From Acinetobacter sp. S54 (GTDB taxonomy: Bacteria; Pseudomonadota; Gammaproteobacteria; Pseudomonadales; Moraxellaceae), in NCBI RefSeq assembly GCF_016624945.1, contig NZ_JACVUI010000008.1:38720-102719 (forward strand): a DNA stretch of 64,000 nucleotides. Reading direction: 5' to 3'. Below are positions 27,577 through 35,991 of this stretch, piece after piece. The notes under the pieces were generated by a model. It ran no database searches, was not told the origin of the DNA, and worked only from the letters and a program-made list of their open reading frames with translations. Each line of letters begins with the position of its first letter. Position 1 is the first letter of the stretch. A program made the position numbers and the translations under genes.

Positions 27577-29628
27577 TTAAGCCGTTTTATGGTCGTTCGT
27601 CCAACCCTGATGACGTAATAATGCATCAATTTTTGGTTCACGACCACGGAAGTTGACAAACGCCTCTAAAGCCGTATCTTTGCCACCCACGGCGAGGATG
27701 GCTTCACGAAACTCATGCCCCGTTTTTGTGTTAAAAATGCCTTCTGACTCAAAGCGGTCAAATGCATCACTGGCAAGGACTTCAGCCCATTTATATGAGT
27801 AATATCCTGCCGCATAACCGCCTGCAAAAATATGGCTAAAACTGTTTTGAAAACGGTTATATGAAGTGGTTGGCAATACTGAAAATTGACTGCGAATGTC
27901 ATCTAAAACAGACTGGATTTGTGTGCTGTTTAATGCAGGATTTTTGGAATGAATGGTTAAATCGAACAAAGCAAATTCAATTTGTCTAAGTGTCTGCATT
28001 CCAGATTGAAAGAAACGAGCATTTAACAATGCGCTGAGTAATTCTTCAGGTAATGCTTCTTTGGTTTCAATATGTTCACTGAGTACATCCAGACTTTCTT
28101 TATCCCATGTCCAAAACTCCATAAACTGGCTTGGTAGCTCTACTGCATCCCATGCTACTCCATGTGTTCCAGCAACAGAGATATTATCTACTTCAGTCAG
28201 CATGTGGTGTAAACCATGCCCGAATTCATGAAAGAGCGTATTTACTTCATCATGAGTAAGTAGCGCAGGCTGATTACCGACAGGCGGGGTAAAGTTACAT
28301 ACCATATAGCAAATCGGTTTTTGTAAGCCTTGTGTGGTTTGCATACGGGAACGGAAGCCGCTCATCCATGCACCACCTCGTTTACCATTACGTGCATAGA
28401 GGTCGAAGTAGAATCCAGCGATGACTTTGCCTTGATCTTCGAGCTCATAATAATGAACATCAGGATGCCAGACGGGTGCTAGACGTTCAACAATCTGAAC
28501 GCCGTACAAACGGTTAACGATCTGGAATAATCCCTGAATGATTTTAGGTGCAGGAAAATATGGTTTAAGGGTTTCTTGAGATAAATTAAACTGTTTCTGT
28601 TTAAGTTTTTCTGAATAATACCCACTATCCCAAGGCTGTAATTGCTCAATGCCATCCTGTTGAGCAATCGATTTAAGTTCCTCTATTTCCTTAAGTGCTG
28701 GGGCGCGAGCATGTTCAGCCAAATCAACCAGAAAGTCATGTACAGTTTTTACATCTGGGGCCATTTTGCTAGCGAGTGAATATTCGGCAAAATTATTAAA
28801 ACCTAATAATGCTGCCATTTCTTGACGTAATTTTAGAATTTCTTCCATCACGCCAGTATTATCAAACTCTTTATGATCTGATTGATCCGACGCACGTGTC
28901 GTATAAGCTTTATATAGTTCTTCGCGTAAGCTGCGGTCATTGGCATAAGTCATAATCGCTAAATAGGCAGGCATATCTAGTGTTGCGACGGGTTGGTCGA
29001 GTTCACGCTGTTGTCCGTATTGTTTTAACAACTCAATACTGCTTTGTGGTAAGCCTTCTAATTGCTCTTGATTCAAAGGCTTAAAATAAGCTTGGGTTGC
29101 ATCCAGAACATGATTGGAAAAATCAGAAGATAGTTGTGATAAGCGTGCCGAAATTTCTGCATAACGTTTTTTTGAATCCCCTTCGAGTGCAACACCTGAT
29201 AATTTAAAATCGCGTAAAGCTAGACGAATAGCACTTTGTTGGGCTGCGCTTAGAGCAGAAAATTGTGGACTGTCATGGATGTGTTGATAGGTCTGATAGA
29301 GTGCCGTGTGCTGACCCAGTTGAGTATAATATTCACTCAAAGCAGGCAGTAACGACTGATAAACTTCGCGGGTTTGTACGTTATTCATCACGGCATTAAG
29401 ATGAGACAAGACGCCCCATGATTCGCTCATATTATTTTCAAGTTCATCCATTTGTTCCAATACTTTCACTTGCTCGGAAAAATCAGTCGGAGCCTGTTTT
29501 AAGGCCTGTAGAAACTGTTGGCCTTGTGTAATATTTTTTTCGATGTCTTGCTTGAGTGTATCAAGCTGGATGTGATCAAAATGAGGGACGGGAAGGGTTG
29601 CTTTCTGTAATGTCATTGTCGTAGCCAT
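27577..29628 (-). CDS. prlC: Oligopeptidase A (M3 family metallopeptidase)
   Basis: 683 residues, a cytoplasmic zinc endopeptidase that degrades short peptides, including released signal peptides in E. coli. The M3 zinc motif HEFGH is at 467-471, with the following LTEVDNISVAGTHGVAWDAVELPSQ region supplying the third ligand Glu. Start ATG 29628 gives MATTMTLQKA; an inner ATG at 29616 is possible, and neither has a strong Shine-Dalgarno. It is the first gene of a probable prlC-yheV-coiled-coil unit. Confidence 0.93.
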   Translation of the reverse strand: MATTMTLQKATLPVPHFDHIQLDTLKQDIEKNITQGQQFLQALKQAPTDFSEQVKVLEQMDELENNMSESWGVLSHLNAVMNNVQTREVYQSLLPALSEYYTQLGQHTALYQTYQHIHDSPQFSALSAAQQSAIRLALRDFKLSGVALEGDSKKRYAEISARLSQLSSDFSNHVLDATQAYFKPLNQEQLEGLPQSSIELLKQYGQQRELDQPVATLDMPAYLAIMTYANDRSLREELYKAYTTRASDQSDHKEFDNTGVMEEILKLRQEMAALLGFNNFAEYSLASKMAPDVKTVHDFLVDLAEHARAPALKEIEELKSIAQQDGIEQLQPWDSGYYSEKLKQKQFNLSQETLKPYFPAPKIIQGLFQIVNRLYGVQIVERLAPVWHPDVHYYELEDQGKVIAGFYFDLYARNGKRGGAWMSGFRSRMQTTQGLQKPICYMVCNFTPPVGNQPALLTHDEVNTLFHEFGHGLHHMLTEVDNISVAGTHGVAWDAVELPSQFMEFWTWDKESLDVLSEHIETKEALPEELLSALLNARFFQSGMQTLRQIEFALFDLTIHSKNPALNSTQIQSVLDDIRSQFSVLPTTSYNRFQNSFSHIFAGGYAAGYYSYKWAEVLASDAFDRFESEGIFNTKTGHEFREAILAVGGKDTALEAFVNFRGREPKIDALLRHQGWTNDHKTA

Positions 29629-29781
29629 AATTTTTTAAACTTATGACTAGATGTAAGGGTTTAAAGCAAGGAAATCAAGTTGAGCTCAGGATTTATTAAA
29701 ATGATTTCTTTTTAAATCCTTAGTCCGTCTTATTCATTTAGATAAATTGTTATTCTGCATAAATCATGCAAAAAACCTATT

Positions 29782-30381
29782 CTATTTTATAATGCGATAT
29801 TTTATATGGGTAACTAGGTCTGTACCCCTTTGTTCAAGTATCTCTAAATTAATAGGGGGCATATCCTCAAACAAACGTTGACCTTGACCCACAATGATTG
29901 GAACAACATGTAGCCATAATTCATCGATTAGACCCGCTCTCAGATATTGATTAACGGTACAGGCGCCTCCTGCAATAGCTACATCTTTTTCACCAGCAAG
30001 CTTTTTTGCCTTTTCCAATGCGCTATGAATTCCATCCGTCACAAAATGAAAAATCGTTCCTCCCTGTAAAGAAAGATTTTCACGTGCTGTGTGGGTTAGT
30101 ACAAAAACAGGAGCATGATAGGGCGGTTCCTCACCCCACCAGCCTTGCCATGTATTATATTCTGGTCCAGTTGGACCAAACATGTTACGACCCATAATAA
30201 ATGCGCCCGCAGAGGTTAGACTGGCGATTTCATTCTTGTTTTGATCGGCTTGACCAAATAACCATTTGCATAAACTTTGGTGAATATTGGGTAATTCACC
30301 AAAAGGTTTATCATCAGTCATATGGAGGCCTGCGACAAAACCATCAACAGATATACAAATACCGCATATGACTTTGCCCAT
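29782..30381 (-). CDS. Dihydrofolate reductase-like (RibD C-terminal family) protein
   Basis: 199 residues of the RibD C-terminal/DHFR-like reductase superfamily. SVDGFVAG near the N-terminus, GRNMFGPTG (64-72) and the nucleotide-binding GGACTVNQYLRAGLIDELWLHVVPIIVGQG region are characteristic. Family members reduce pteridine or pyrimidine substrates with NADPH, but most stand-alone copies lack assigned substrates. It starts 21 bp after the rnr stop and is probably cotranscribed with it. Confidence 0.85.
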   Translation of the reverse strand: MGKVICGICISVDGFVAGLHMTDDKPFGELPNIHQSLCKWLFGQADQNKNEIASLTSAGAFIMGRNMFGPTGPEYNTWQGWWGEEPPYHAPVFVLTHTARENLSLQGGTIFHFVTDGIHSALEKAKKLAGEKDVAIAGGACTVNQYLRAGLIDELWLHVVPIIVGQGQRLFEDMPPINLEILEQRGTDLVTHIKYRIIK

Positions 30382-30402
30382 ATTCGCCTTCCTGAGGTCT
30401 AT

Positions 30403-32811
30403 TTAAGTATCCAGTTTGCTTTTCGCATTGGATTTCTTACGTTTAGGTTTGGTTTTTTTCTTCACCTTTTCTGGTTTTGCCGTCACTGATGCAGTTGCTT
30501 TCTTGCCCGATTTTTTGGCATAAGAACTCGGCTTATTTTTCGATTTCTCTTTCTTTCGTGAGGGTTGCTCATCAGGCTCAACGTGTGAATTAAACACATG
30601 TTCAGTGGTTTGAGCTTTGGCAGTCCGTGGTGCGCGACTACGAATGATTCGACCTGCGTGAGTAATTTGCTGAATTAACTCAAAATCAATCTTGCGTTCT
30701 TCCAGATTTACAGCAGCGACTTTAATTTTGAGTTCATCACCTAAACCAAAAATCTGCCCACGATTTTGACCTACCAAACTTTGACTTGCTTGATCATAAA
30801 GGAAGAAATCATCACCTAAATGGCTGACATGAATCATACCATCTACATATAAATCCTTTAAGGTTACAAACAAGCCAAACTCAGTTACAGCACTGATAAT
30901 ACCAATAAACTCTTCGCCCAAATGCTGCTGCATATAATGACATTTTAACCATGACGTCACGCTACGTGACGCTTCATCAGCACGGCGTTCAGTTTTAGAG
31001 AAATGTTCTCCCGCATCATCGAGTGCTGCGCCAGAAAGTGGATAAGGTTTTTGTTGCAAATGGGCCTTGATTGAACGATGTAAGAGTAAATCAGGGTAGC
31101 GACGAATAGGCGAGGTAAAATGTGTATACGCTTCATACGCCAAGCCATAATGCCCCGCATTTTTTGCGCCGTAAAAAGCTTGCATCATCGAGCGTAACAG
31201 CACCGCATGAATACTGGGTGCATCGATGCGATCTTTGGTTGCTTCGATCACACGCTGATAATCTGCCTGCGTTGGTAGATCAGGGAAAGGTAAGCCTAAT
31301 AGTTTGACAAAGTCTTTCACTTTTTGAATACGAGAAAATTCAGGTGCTTCATGGACACGATAAAGTATTGGGATATCATGTTTTAAAGCATATTCTGCTG
31401 CTGCGACATTGGCCAGCAACATACATTCTTCAATAAGCTTATGTGCTTCATTGCGTGTACGAGGCAAAATTTCCTTAATTCCGCCTAACTCATCAAACGT
31501 CATATAGGTTTCAATGGTTTCAAACTCCATCGCATGACGTTTTGCGCGTAATTCTTTAAGTGTTTGATAGAGTTGAAATAAGGTATTTAAAGATTTTTGA
31601 ATGGATTTATCCGTAGGAACCGCATCGGTTTGACCATCAAAATATTGTCCGACCTGAGTATAAGTTAAACGTGCTTTGGAATGCATCACCGAAGGGTAAA
31701 ATTCATAATCCATGACACGACCAGCGCGTGATAATTTTAGATCACAAACCATACACAGACGATCAACGTGCGGATTTAATGAGCAAAGTCCGTTAGAAAG
31801 AGCTTCTGGTAACATCGGTAGCACGAAATGCGGAAAATATACCGATGTACCGCGTTCCTGAGCTTCATCATCAAGTGGTTTCCCTAAACGCACATAATGA
31901 CTGACATCGGCAATTGCCACTACCACACGATACCCGCCACCTGAACGTTTTTCAGCATAGACGGCATCATCAAAATCACGCGCATCTTCACCATCGATGG
32001 TCACTAACGGTAAATCACGCAAATCGATACGATCTGCAATATCTTTTTTAGAGGGTTCTTTAAAGCTTTCAGCCTCGGCGACTACTTCTTCAGGAAATTC
32101 ATAAGGCAGGCCATATTCTAAAATGGTCTGAGGAATAATGATCTCGGTATCAGCTTTGTCTGCCATCGACTGAATGACATGGCCTGTTGCAAATTCTTCA
32201 CGCGTTGGATAGTCATCAATCTCAATACGCAAATAATCGCCAACTTTGGCATTGGCATGCTCAATCAACTCTTTTTCTAAAGGAATTGGCTGATGTGCAT
32301 TAGGCGCAGCGGGCTGAATATGAAATTCACCTTCATGTTCTGCTACCTTGCCAATTAATTGTTTGATGCGGTGCTGCATCACTTCAGTAATAAAGCCCCA
32401 GCCTTTGCCTTTACGGTCAACCGAAGTCTGACGAACTTTGACACGATCACCATTAAATACCAAGCGTAACTCACGCTCAGGTAACAAGAGATCATTTTGA
32501 CCATCGATATGGGCAGAGCCCAGACCTTTGTTATTAATATAAACGGTCGCTTCAAAAGTAGGCTGATCCCCAAGAAGCTGAAATTTAAAACCATCTTTGG
32601 CGATTTGACCATCACGAACCATCGCGCTTAAACGATGGCTTAAGGCTTCTATACTTTTTTGATCTTTGATTTCAAAATGATCGACTAATTCGGCATGCGA
32701 GAGAGGCGTGTCGATTTGCTCGAGTGTCTTTAAAATAAGCGTCCGGCTAGGGATAGGATTTTCGTAACGCTCAGATTCTGCTTTCGCTTCAGGGTCTACC
32801 CAGTTTTTCAT
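30403..32811 (-). CDS. rnr: Ribonuclease R
   Basis: About 802 residues. This is a processive 3'-5' exoribonuclease that degrades structured RNA. In order it has an N-terminal winged helix, two cold-shock domains, an RNB catalytic domain with DGEDARDFDDAVYA holding the metal-binding aspartates, an S1 domain, and a Lys-rich tail of about 80 residues. The open frame reaches ATG 32850. I prefer ATG 32811 (MKNWVDPEAKAES) because it aligns with the E. coli start relative to NPIPSR. The first gene in a two-gene unit with the DHFR-like gene. Confidence 0.93.
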   Translation of the reverse strand: MKNWVDPEAKAESERYENPIPSRTLILKTLEQIDTPLSHAELVDHFEIKDQKSIEALSHRLSAMVRDGQIAKDGFKFQLLGDQPTFEATVYINNKGLGSAHIDGQNDLLLPERELRLVFNGDRVKVRQTSVDRKGKGWGFITEVMQHRIKQLIGKVAEHEGEFHIQPAAPNAHQPIPLEKELIEHANAKVGDYLRIEIDDYPTREEFATGHVIQSMADKADTEIIIPQTILEYGLPYEFPEEVVAEAESFKEPSKKDIADRIDLRDLPLVTIDGEDARDFDDAVYAEKRSGGGYRVVVAIADVSHYVRLGKPLDDEAQERGTSVYFPHFVLPMLPEALSNGLCSLNPHVDRLCMVCDLKLSRAGRVMDYEFYPSVMHSKARLTYTQVGQYFDGQTDAVPTDKSIQKSLNTLFQLYQTLKELRAKRHAMEFETIETYMTFDELGGIKEILPRTRNEAHKLIEECMLLANVAAAEYALKHDIPILYRVHEAPEFSRIQKVKDFVKLLGLPFPDLPTQADYQRVIEATKDRIDAPSIHAVLLRSMMQAFYGAKNAGHYGLAYEAYTHFTSPIRRYPDLLLHRSIKAHLQQKPYPLSGAALDDAGEHFSKTERRADEASRSVTSWLKCHYMQQHLGEEFIGIISAVTEFGLFVTLKDLYVDGMIHVSHLGDDFFLYDQASQSLVGQNRGQIFGLGDELKIKVAAVNLEERKIDFELIQQITHAGRIIRSRAPRTAKAQTTEHVFNSHVEPDEQPSRKKEKSKNKPSSYAKKSGKKATASVTAKPEKVKKKTKPKRKKSNAKSKLDT

Positions 32812-33035
32812 AATGTCTTTTGGCTTCATATTTGAAGATAAGTTTAGCATAGCTTATGCAGTAACATTCTGCATGATCATCATGACAAGTCTATGTTATT
32901 TATATTTAGATGCGTATAGCTCAAACATAGTCATTATATTAACAAGCTGTAAAGACTAAATTATTCGATAGAGTACAATTTTGTTTAAAAAATAGTTGAT
33001 TGGATAAAAAACTAAGAAAAATTAGATGTGATGAC

Positions 33036-33064
33036 TTGCAGTTCATAGGCTAAGTTTGTATTAT
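33036..33064 (+). promoter_or_regulatory. Promoter of the tRNA-Ser/tRNA-Arg cluster
   Basis: TTGCAG at 33036-33041 and TATTAT at 33059-33064 with a 17 bp spacer, followed by the GC-rich GGCGGCTC. It precedes the tRNA-Ser 5' end by 13 bp. The upstream stretch 32851-33030 is AT-rich and holds no gene that I can support. Confidence 0.75.
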
Positions 33065-33077
33065 GGCGGCTCGTTAC

Positions 33078-33167
33078 GGTGAGATGGGTGAGTGGCTTAA
33101 ACCACATCCCTGCTAAGGATGCGTACGGGTAACTGTACCGAGGGTTCGAATCCCTCTCTCACCGCCA
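33078..33167 (+). tRNA. tRNA-Ser(GCT)
   Basis: 90 nt including encoded CCA. The acceptor stem GGTGAGA pairs with TCTCACC, the anticodon is GCT flanked by CT and AA, the long variable arm expected for serine is present, and the T-loop reads GGTTCGAATCC. Reads AGC and AGU codons. Confidence 0.95.
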
Positions 33168-33178
33168 CTTTACTTAAT

Positions 33179-33255
33179 GCGCTCATAGCTCAGCTGGATA
33201 GAGCACTTGGCTACGAACTAAGGGGTCGGGAGTTCGAATCTCTCTGAGCGCACCA
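33179..33255 (+). tRNA. tRNA-Arg(ACG), copy 1
   Basis: 77 nt including encoded CCA. Acceptor stem GCGCTCA/TGAGCGC, D-arm AGCTCAGCTGGATAGAGC, anticodon ACG in TTGGCTACGAACTAAGG. The wobble A is expected to be edited to inosine by TadA. It is 11 bp after tRNA-Ser and identical to copies 2 and 3. Confidence 0.96.
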
Positions 33256-33306
33256 AGTAAAACATGGCAAAAGTAACGAAGGCCAGATTAATGGCACACA
33301 AGTAAT

Positions 33307-33383
33307 GCGCTCATAGCTCAGCTGGATAGAGCACTTGGCTACGAACTAAGGGGTCGGGAGTTCGAATCTCTCTGAGCGCACCA
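33307..33383 (+). tRNA. tRNA-Arg(ACG), copy 2
   Basis: 77 nt, identical to copy 1 and in tandem 128 bp downstream. It is followed by AACTTGAAC and the cluster terminator. The 51 bp spacer from copy 1 has no separate promoter that I can see. Confidence 0.96.
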
Positions 33384-33395
33384 ACTTGAACAATT

Positions 33396-33418
33396 AACCG
33401 CTTAAATGCGGTTTTTTT
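33396..33418 (+). terminator. tRNA cluster terminator
   Basis: AACCGC at 33396-33401 pairs with GCGGTT at 33408-33413, with a T run from 33412 to 33418. Confidence 0.85.
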
Positions 33419-33456
33419 GTTTATAATATCTATAAAATGTATACCTTATTTAGTTC

Positions 33457-33792
33457 ATGTCATTGATTAAATTTCTATTTATAACCCTGTCTATCTGCTT
33501 TGTGAGTTTTATTGCTTATAAAGTCTGGCAGCCGTCTCAGGCTCAATACGAAGATTATCGCGCATTATTATGCTTGGTGATTCAACAGAATGACTTAAAA
33601 GAAAAAGATCAAATTTTCAAAGAAATGGCGAAGGTGCAAAAACATTCTTATCCAGACTATGCATTACATAAGCCTGCCTTTAAAGAACGATTTGCCCAAA
33701 AGGTCTTTTCGCAGTTTCAAGATTTAAAACGAGCCGAGCAGCAACAAGCGCGAACGTCTTTAACGGTCTGTGAAAATTTACTCTTATGGTGA
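33457..33792 (+). CDS. Small exported or membrane-anchored protein, unknown
   Basis: 111 residues. N-terminal hydrophobic helix at about 4-21 (IKFLFITLSICFVSFIAY), followed by a polar, helical, Gln/Lys-rich domain ending KRAEQQQARTSLTVCENLLLW. No lipobox. Two cysteines (in ALLCLV and TVCENL) might form a disulfide if periplasmic. First of three genes between tRNA-Arg copies 2 and 3. No family recognised. Confidence 0.65.
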   Translation: MSLIKFLFITLSICFVSFIAYKVWQPSQAQYEDYRALLCLVIQQNDLKEKDQIFKEMAKVQKHSYPDYALHKPAFKERFAQKVFSQFQDLKRAEQQQARTSLTVCENLLLW

Positions 33793-33893
33793 TTTTAGGG
33801 CGAGGATAGTCGAGAGTCTTACATTCGTTAAGAATAATAATATCAATATGTGATCTTGCTGTATATTGAAGCTAAAAAACAAGGAAATAAAAA

Positions 33894-34277
33894 ATGACGC
33901 CTCCAGTTTTACATACGATCATCATGTATGCCAAAGATATGCAGCGGCTGGCAAAGTTTTATCAAACGTATTTTGCATTTGAAGGTGATGATTATAGTAA
34001 AGAGGGATTAATCGAATTAAACTCACCCGATCAGGGCATTACCATTTTAATTCATCAGGCGGCAAAAAGCATAAAAACTGGTCAGGCGAATATTAAATTG
34101 GTATTTTCAGTCGAAGATATTGCTTCATTCAAGTCGTTGTGTTTATCCAAAGGGCTTATTTTTGGCGCAATACATCAGGCTAATGGTTATCAATTTGCTA
34201 ATGCTAAAGATACTGAAGGTAATTCGGTTTCAATTTCCAGTCGAATATTTCGAAAGAATGCATCTATAACATTATAA
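33894..34277 (+). CDS. VOC (glyoxalase/bleomycin-resistance fold) protein
   Basis: 127 residues. The MTPPVLHTIIMYAKDMQRLAKFYQTYF start and the late NAKDTEGNSVSIS motif match the VOC superfamily beta-alpha-beta-beta-beta units. The first-position metal-ligand histidine is present in VLHTI, but the other ligands are not obvious. Function unknown. Lies in the tRNA-bracketed segment. Confidence 0.8.
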   Translation: MTPPVLHTIIMYAKDMQRLAKFYQTYFAFEGDDYSKEGLIELNSPDQGITILIHQAAKSIKTGQANIKLVFSVEDIASFKSLCLSKGLIFGAIHQANGYQFANAKDTEGNSVSISSRIFRKNASITL

Positions 34278-34446
34278 ATGTAAAAAAAGTTACTTTTATT
34301 ACGTATTTCATATATACAGTATGTATATAAATCTTTGTAATACATTTAAATAATGTTGAAGTTGGCACATTGTTTTAGCAAAAAAATAAGCAAATTAAAT
34401 CTTTAATGATTTAAACCTGTATAACGTACTCGACATTGGATTGAAC

Positions 34447-35721
34447 ATGATAGAAGCGGAACTTCCTCAAAATGAAGCGGGGCGAATGTATGCACTGAAT
34501 GGGTATCAAATCTTGGATACCATGGCTGAACAGGGGCTAGATGATCTGGTTCAACTTGCATCAAGAATCTGTGAAGCTCCAGTTTCTATTATCAGTCTGA
34601 TTGATGAAAATCGTAGTTGGTTTAAGTCTTCTTATGGCGTACCTCGTGGCGAAGTTGAACGTAAATATAGTATTTGCAGTCACGCAATTTTACAAAAAGA
34701 TATCTTTGTGATTGAAGATACCTTATTGGATGAACGTTTTCATGACAATCCTGCGGTACGTGGAGATTTGAGTATTCGTTTCTATGCGGGTGCGCCACTG
34801 ACCACTTGCGATGGTTTTAATCTGGGAACCTTGTGTGTCTTGGATTCCAAACCCCGTCAGTTAAGTGAGCATCAGTATCAGGCCCTTTCTGTTCTGGCAA
34901 CACAAGTAGTGCAGCAGTTTGAATTACGCAAATCTAATCTGGAAATATTGAGAAAAAATAAAGAATTGCAGTATTTAAATGAGTCTAAGGATAAGTTCTT
35001 TTCGATTATTGCTCATGATTTACGGGCACCGTTTCATGGTATTTTAGGTTTTTCTGATGTACTTGAAACTGAAATTGAAACACTGGATGAACAAAGTATT
35101 CGAGATATTGCTGGATATTTACGTAGTACAGCCCAAGCAACTTTCAAGCTACTGGAAAATCTGCTGCAATGGGCGATGTCAGAAGGTGGCGCCATTGTTT
35201 ATCAACCACAGTCAGTCAATATTGCAGAATTAATGTCAGATGTATGTGAAATTCTTCAGGCAATTGCCCAAAAAAAGAATATTCAGATCGAATGTGACAT
35301 AGAAGAGGGTTTGTATTGTTACGTTGATTTGAACATGATGCTGTCCGTGCTACAGAATTTGATATCAAACGCATTAAAATTTACTCCAAATGGAGGGCAG
35401 ATCTACTTATCTGCGAGGAAGCAGCAAGAACAAGTCGAAATTACAGTGCGTGATACAGGCATTGGTATGTCTGATGAAGCTTTCAAAAATTTTAATTCGA
35501 GACAGCAAATTCGCAGTGAAAAAGGCACAGAAGGTGAAAAAGGGTCGGGTCTAGGGTTATTATTGTGCTTACAGTTTATTGAAAAAAATCAGGGTGATTT
35601 GACTGTAAAAACAGAAAAAGGAGTAGGAACTACTTTTGTTATCCATTTTTCTACCCAGCAGTCTCATCGTTCACAGTTAATAAATGTAGACTATAAAATG
35701 ATTGGTGAAGAATATTTATAA
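34447..35721 (+). CDS. GAF-domain sensor histidine kinase (orphan)
   Basis: 424 residues from ATG 34447 (MIEAELPQNEAGRMYAL). A TTG 6 bp upstream is less likely. No membrane segment, so cytoplasmic. An N-terminal GAF domain (about 35-162, with CSHAIL and FYAGAPL) is followed by a HisKA H-box IIAHDLRAPFHG with phospho-acceptor near H190. The HATPase_c domain has the N-box NLISNALKFTPNGG, G1 DTGIGMS and G2 GSGLGL. No response regulator is adjacent or elsewhere in the window, so its partner is unknown. Confidence 0.9.
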   Translation: MIEAELPQNEAGRMYALNGYQILDTMAEQGLDDLVQLASRICEAPVSIISLIDENRSWFKSSYGVPRGEVERKYSICSHAILQKDIFVIEDTLLDERFHDNPAVRGDLSIRFYAGAPLTTCDGFNLGTLCVLDSKPRQLSEHQYQALSVLATQVVQQFELRKSNLEILRKNKELQYLNESKDKFFSIIAHDLRAPFHGILGFSDVLETEIETLDEQSIRDIAGYLRSTAQATFKLLENLLQWAMSEGGAIVYQPQSVNIAELMSDVCEILQAIAQKKNIQIECDIEEGLYCYVDLNMMLSVLQNLISNALKFTPNGGQIYLSARKQQEQVEITVRDTGIGMSDEAFKNFNSRQQIRSEKGTEGEKGSGLGLLLCLQFIEKNQGDLTVKTEKGVGTTFVIHFSTQQSHRSQLINVDYKMIGEEYL

Positions 35722-35789
35722 AATTGAAGATGATGTAACAACAGATGTCTAATAACTAAACGGTTGATGATTGTTTTGTGAAAAAGATA

Positions 35790-35817
35790 TTATCAATGGC
35801 AAAAAAACGCGTATAAT
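35790..35817 (+). promoter_or_regulatory. Promoter of tRNA-Arg copy 3
   Basis: TTATCA at 35790-35795 and a perfect TATAAT at 35812-35817, spacer 16 bp, followed by the GC-rich GCGCTCC. It shows that copy 3 has its own promoter rather than depending on the first cluster. Confidence 0.75.
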
Positions 35818-35833
35818 GCGCTCCATCAAGTAC

Positions 35834-35910
35834 GCGCTCATAGCTCAGCTGGATAGAGCACTTGGCTACGAACTAAGGGGTCGGGAGTTCGAATCTCTCT
35901 GAGCGCACCA
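35834..35910 (+). tRNA. tRNA-Arg(ACG), copy 3
   Basis: 77 nt with CCA, identical to copies 1 and 2. The eight bases after CCA (ACTTGAAC) equal those after copy 2, and CAAGTA precedes both copies 2 and 3, so the duplication extends a little beyond the gene. Confidence 0.96.
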
Positions 35911-35935
35911 ACTTGAACTCAATATGAGTTAAATT

Positions 35936-35960
35936 AAACCACTTTTTAAGTGGTTTTTTT
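35936..35960 (+). terminator. Terminator of tRNA-Arg copy 3
   Basis: AAACCACTT at 35936-35944 pairs with AAGTGGTTT at 35948-35956, followed by further T residues. Confidence 0.85.
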
Positions 35961-35991
35961 GTGTCTATCATAAATAACTTTTCTTACAGCA

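Noticed and set aside
27534..27659. N-terminal extension of the zinc-ribbon (yheV) frame
   Set aside because: It would overlap prlC by 83 bp, and the inner ATG 27533 has a good AGGAAG and matches the family start.
30403..30640. Lys-rich low-complexity end of rnr as a separate gene or frameshift
   Set aside because: Basic C-terminal tails are normal in RNase R, and the frame is continuous.
33179..33383. CRISPR-like repeats in the tRNA region
   Set aside because: The repeated 77 bp units are complete tRNA-Arg genes with CCA; spacing and number do not fit an array. No cas genes anywhere in the window.
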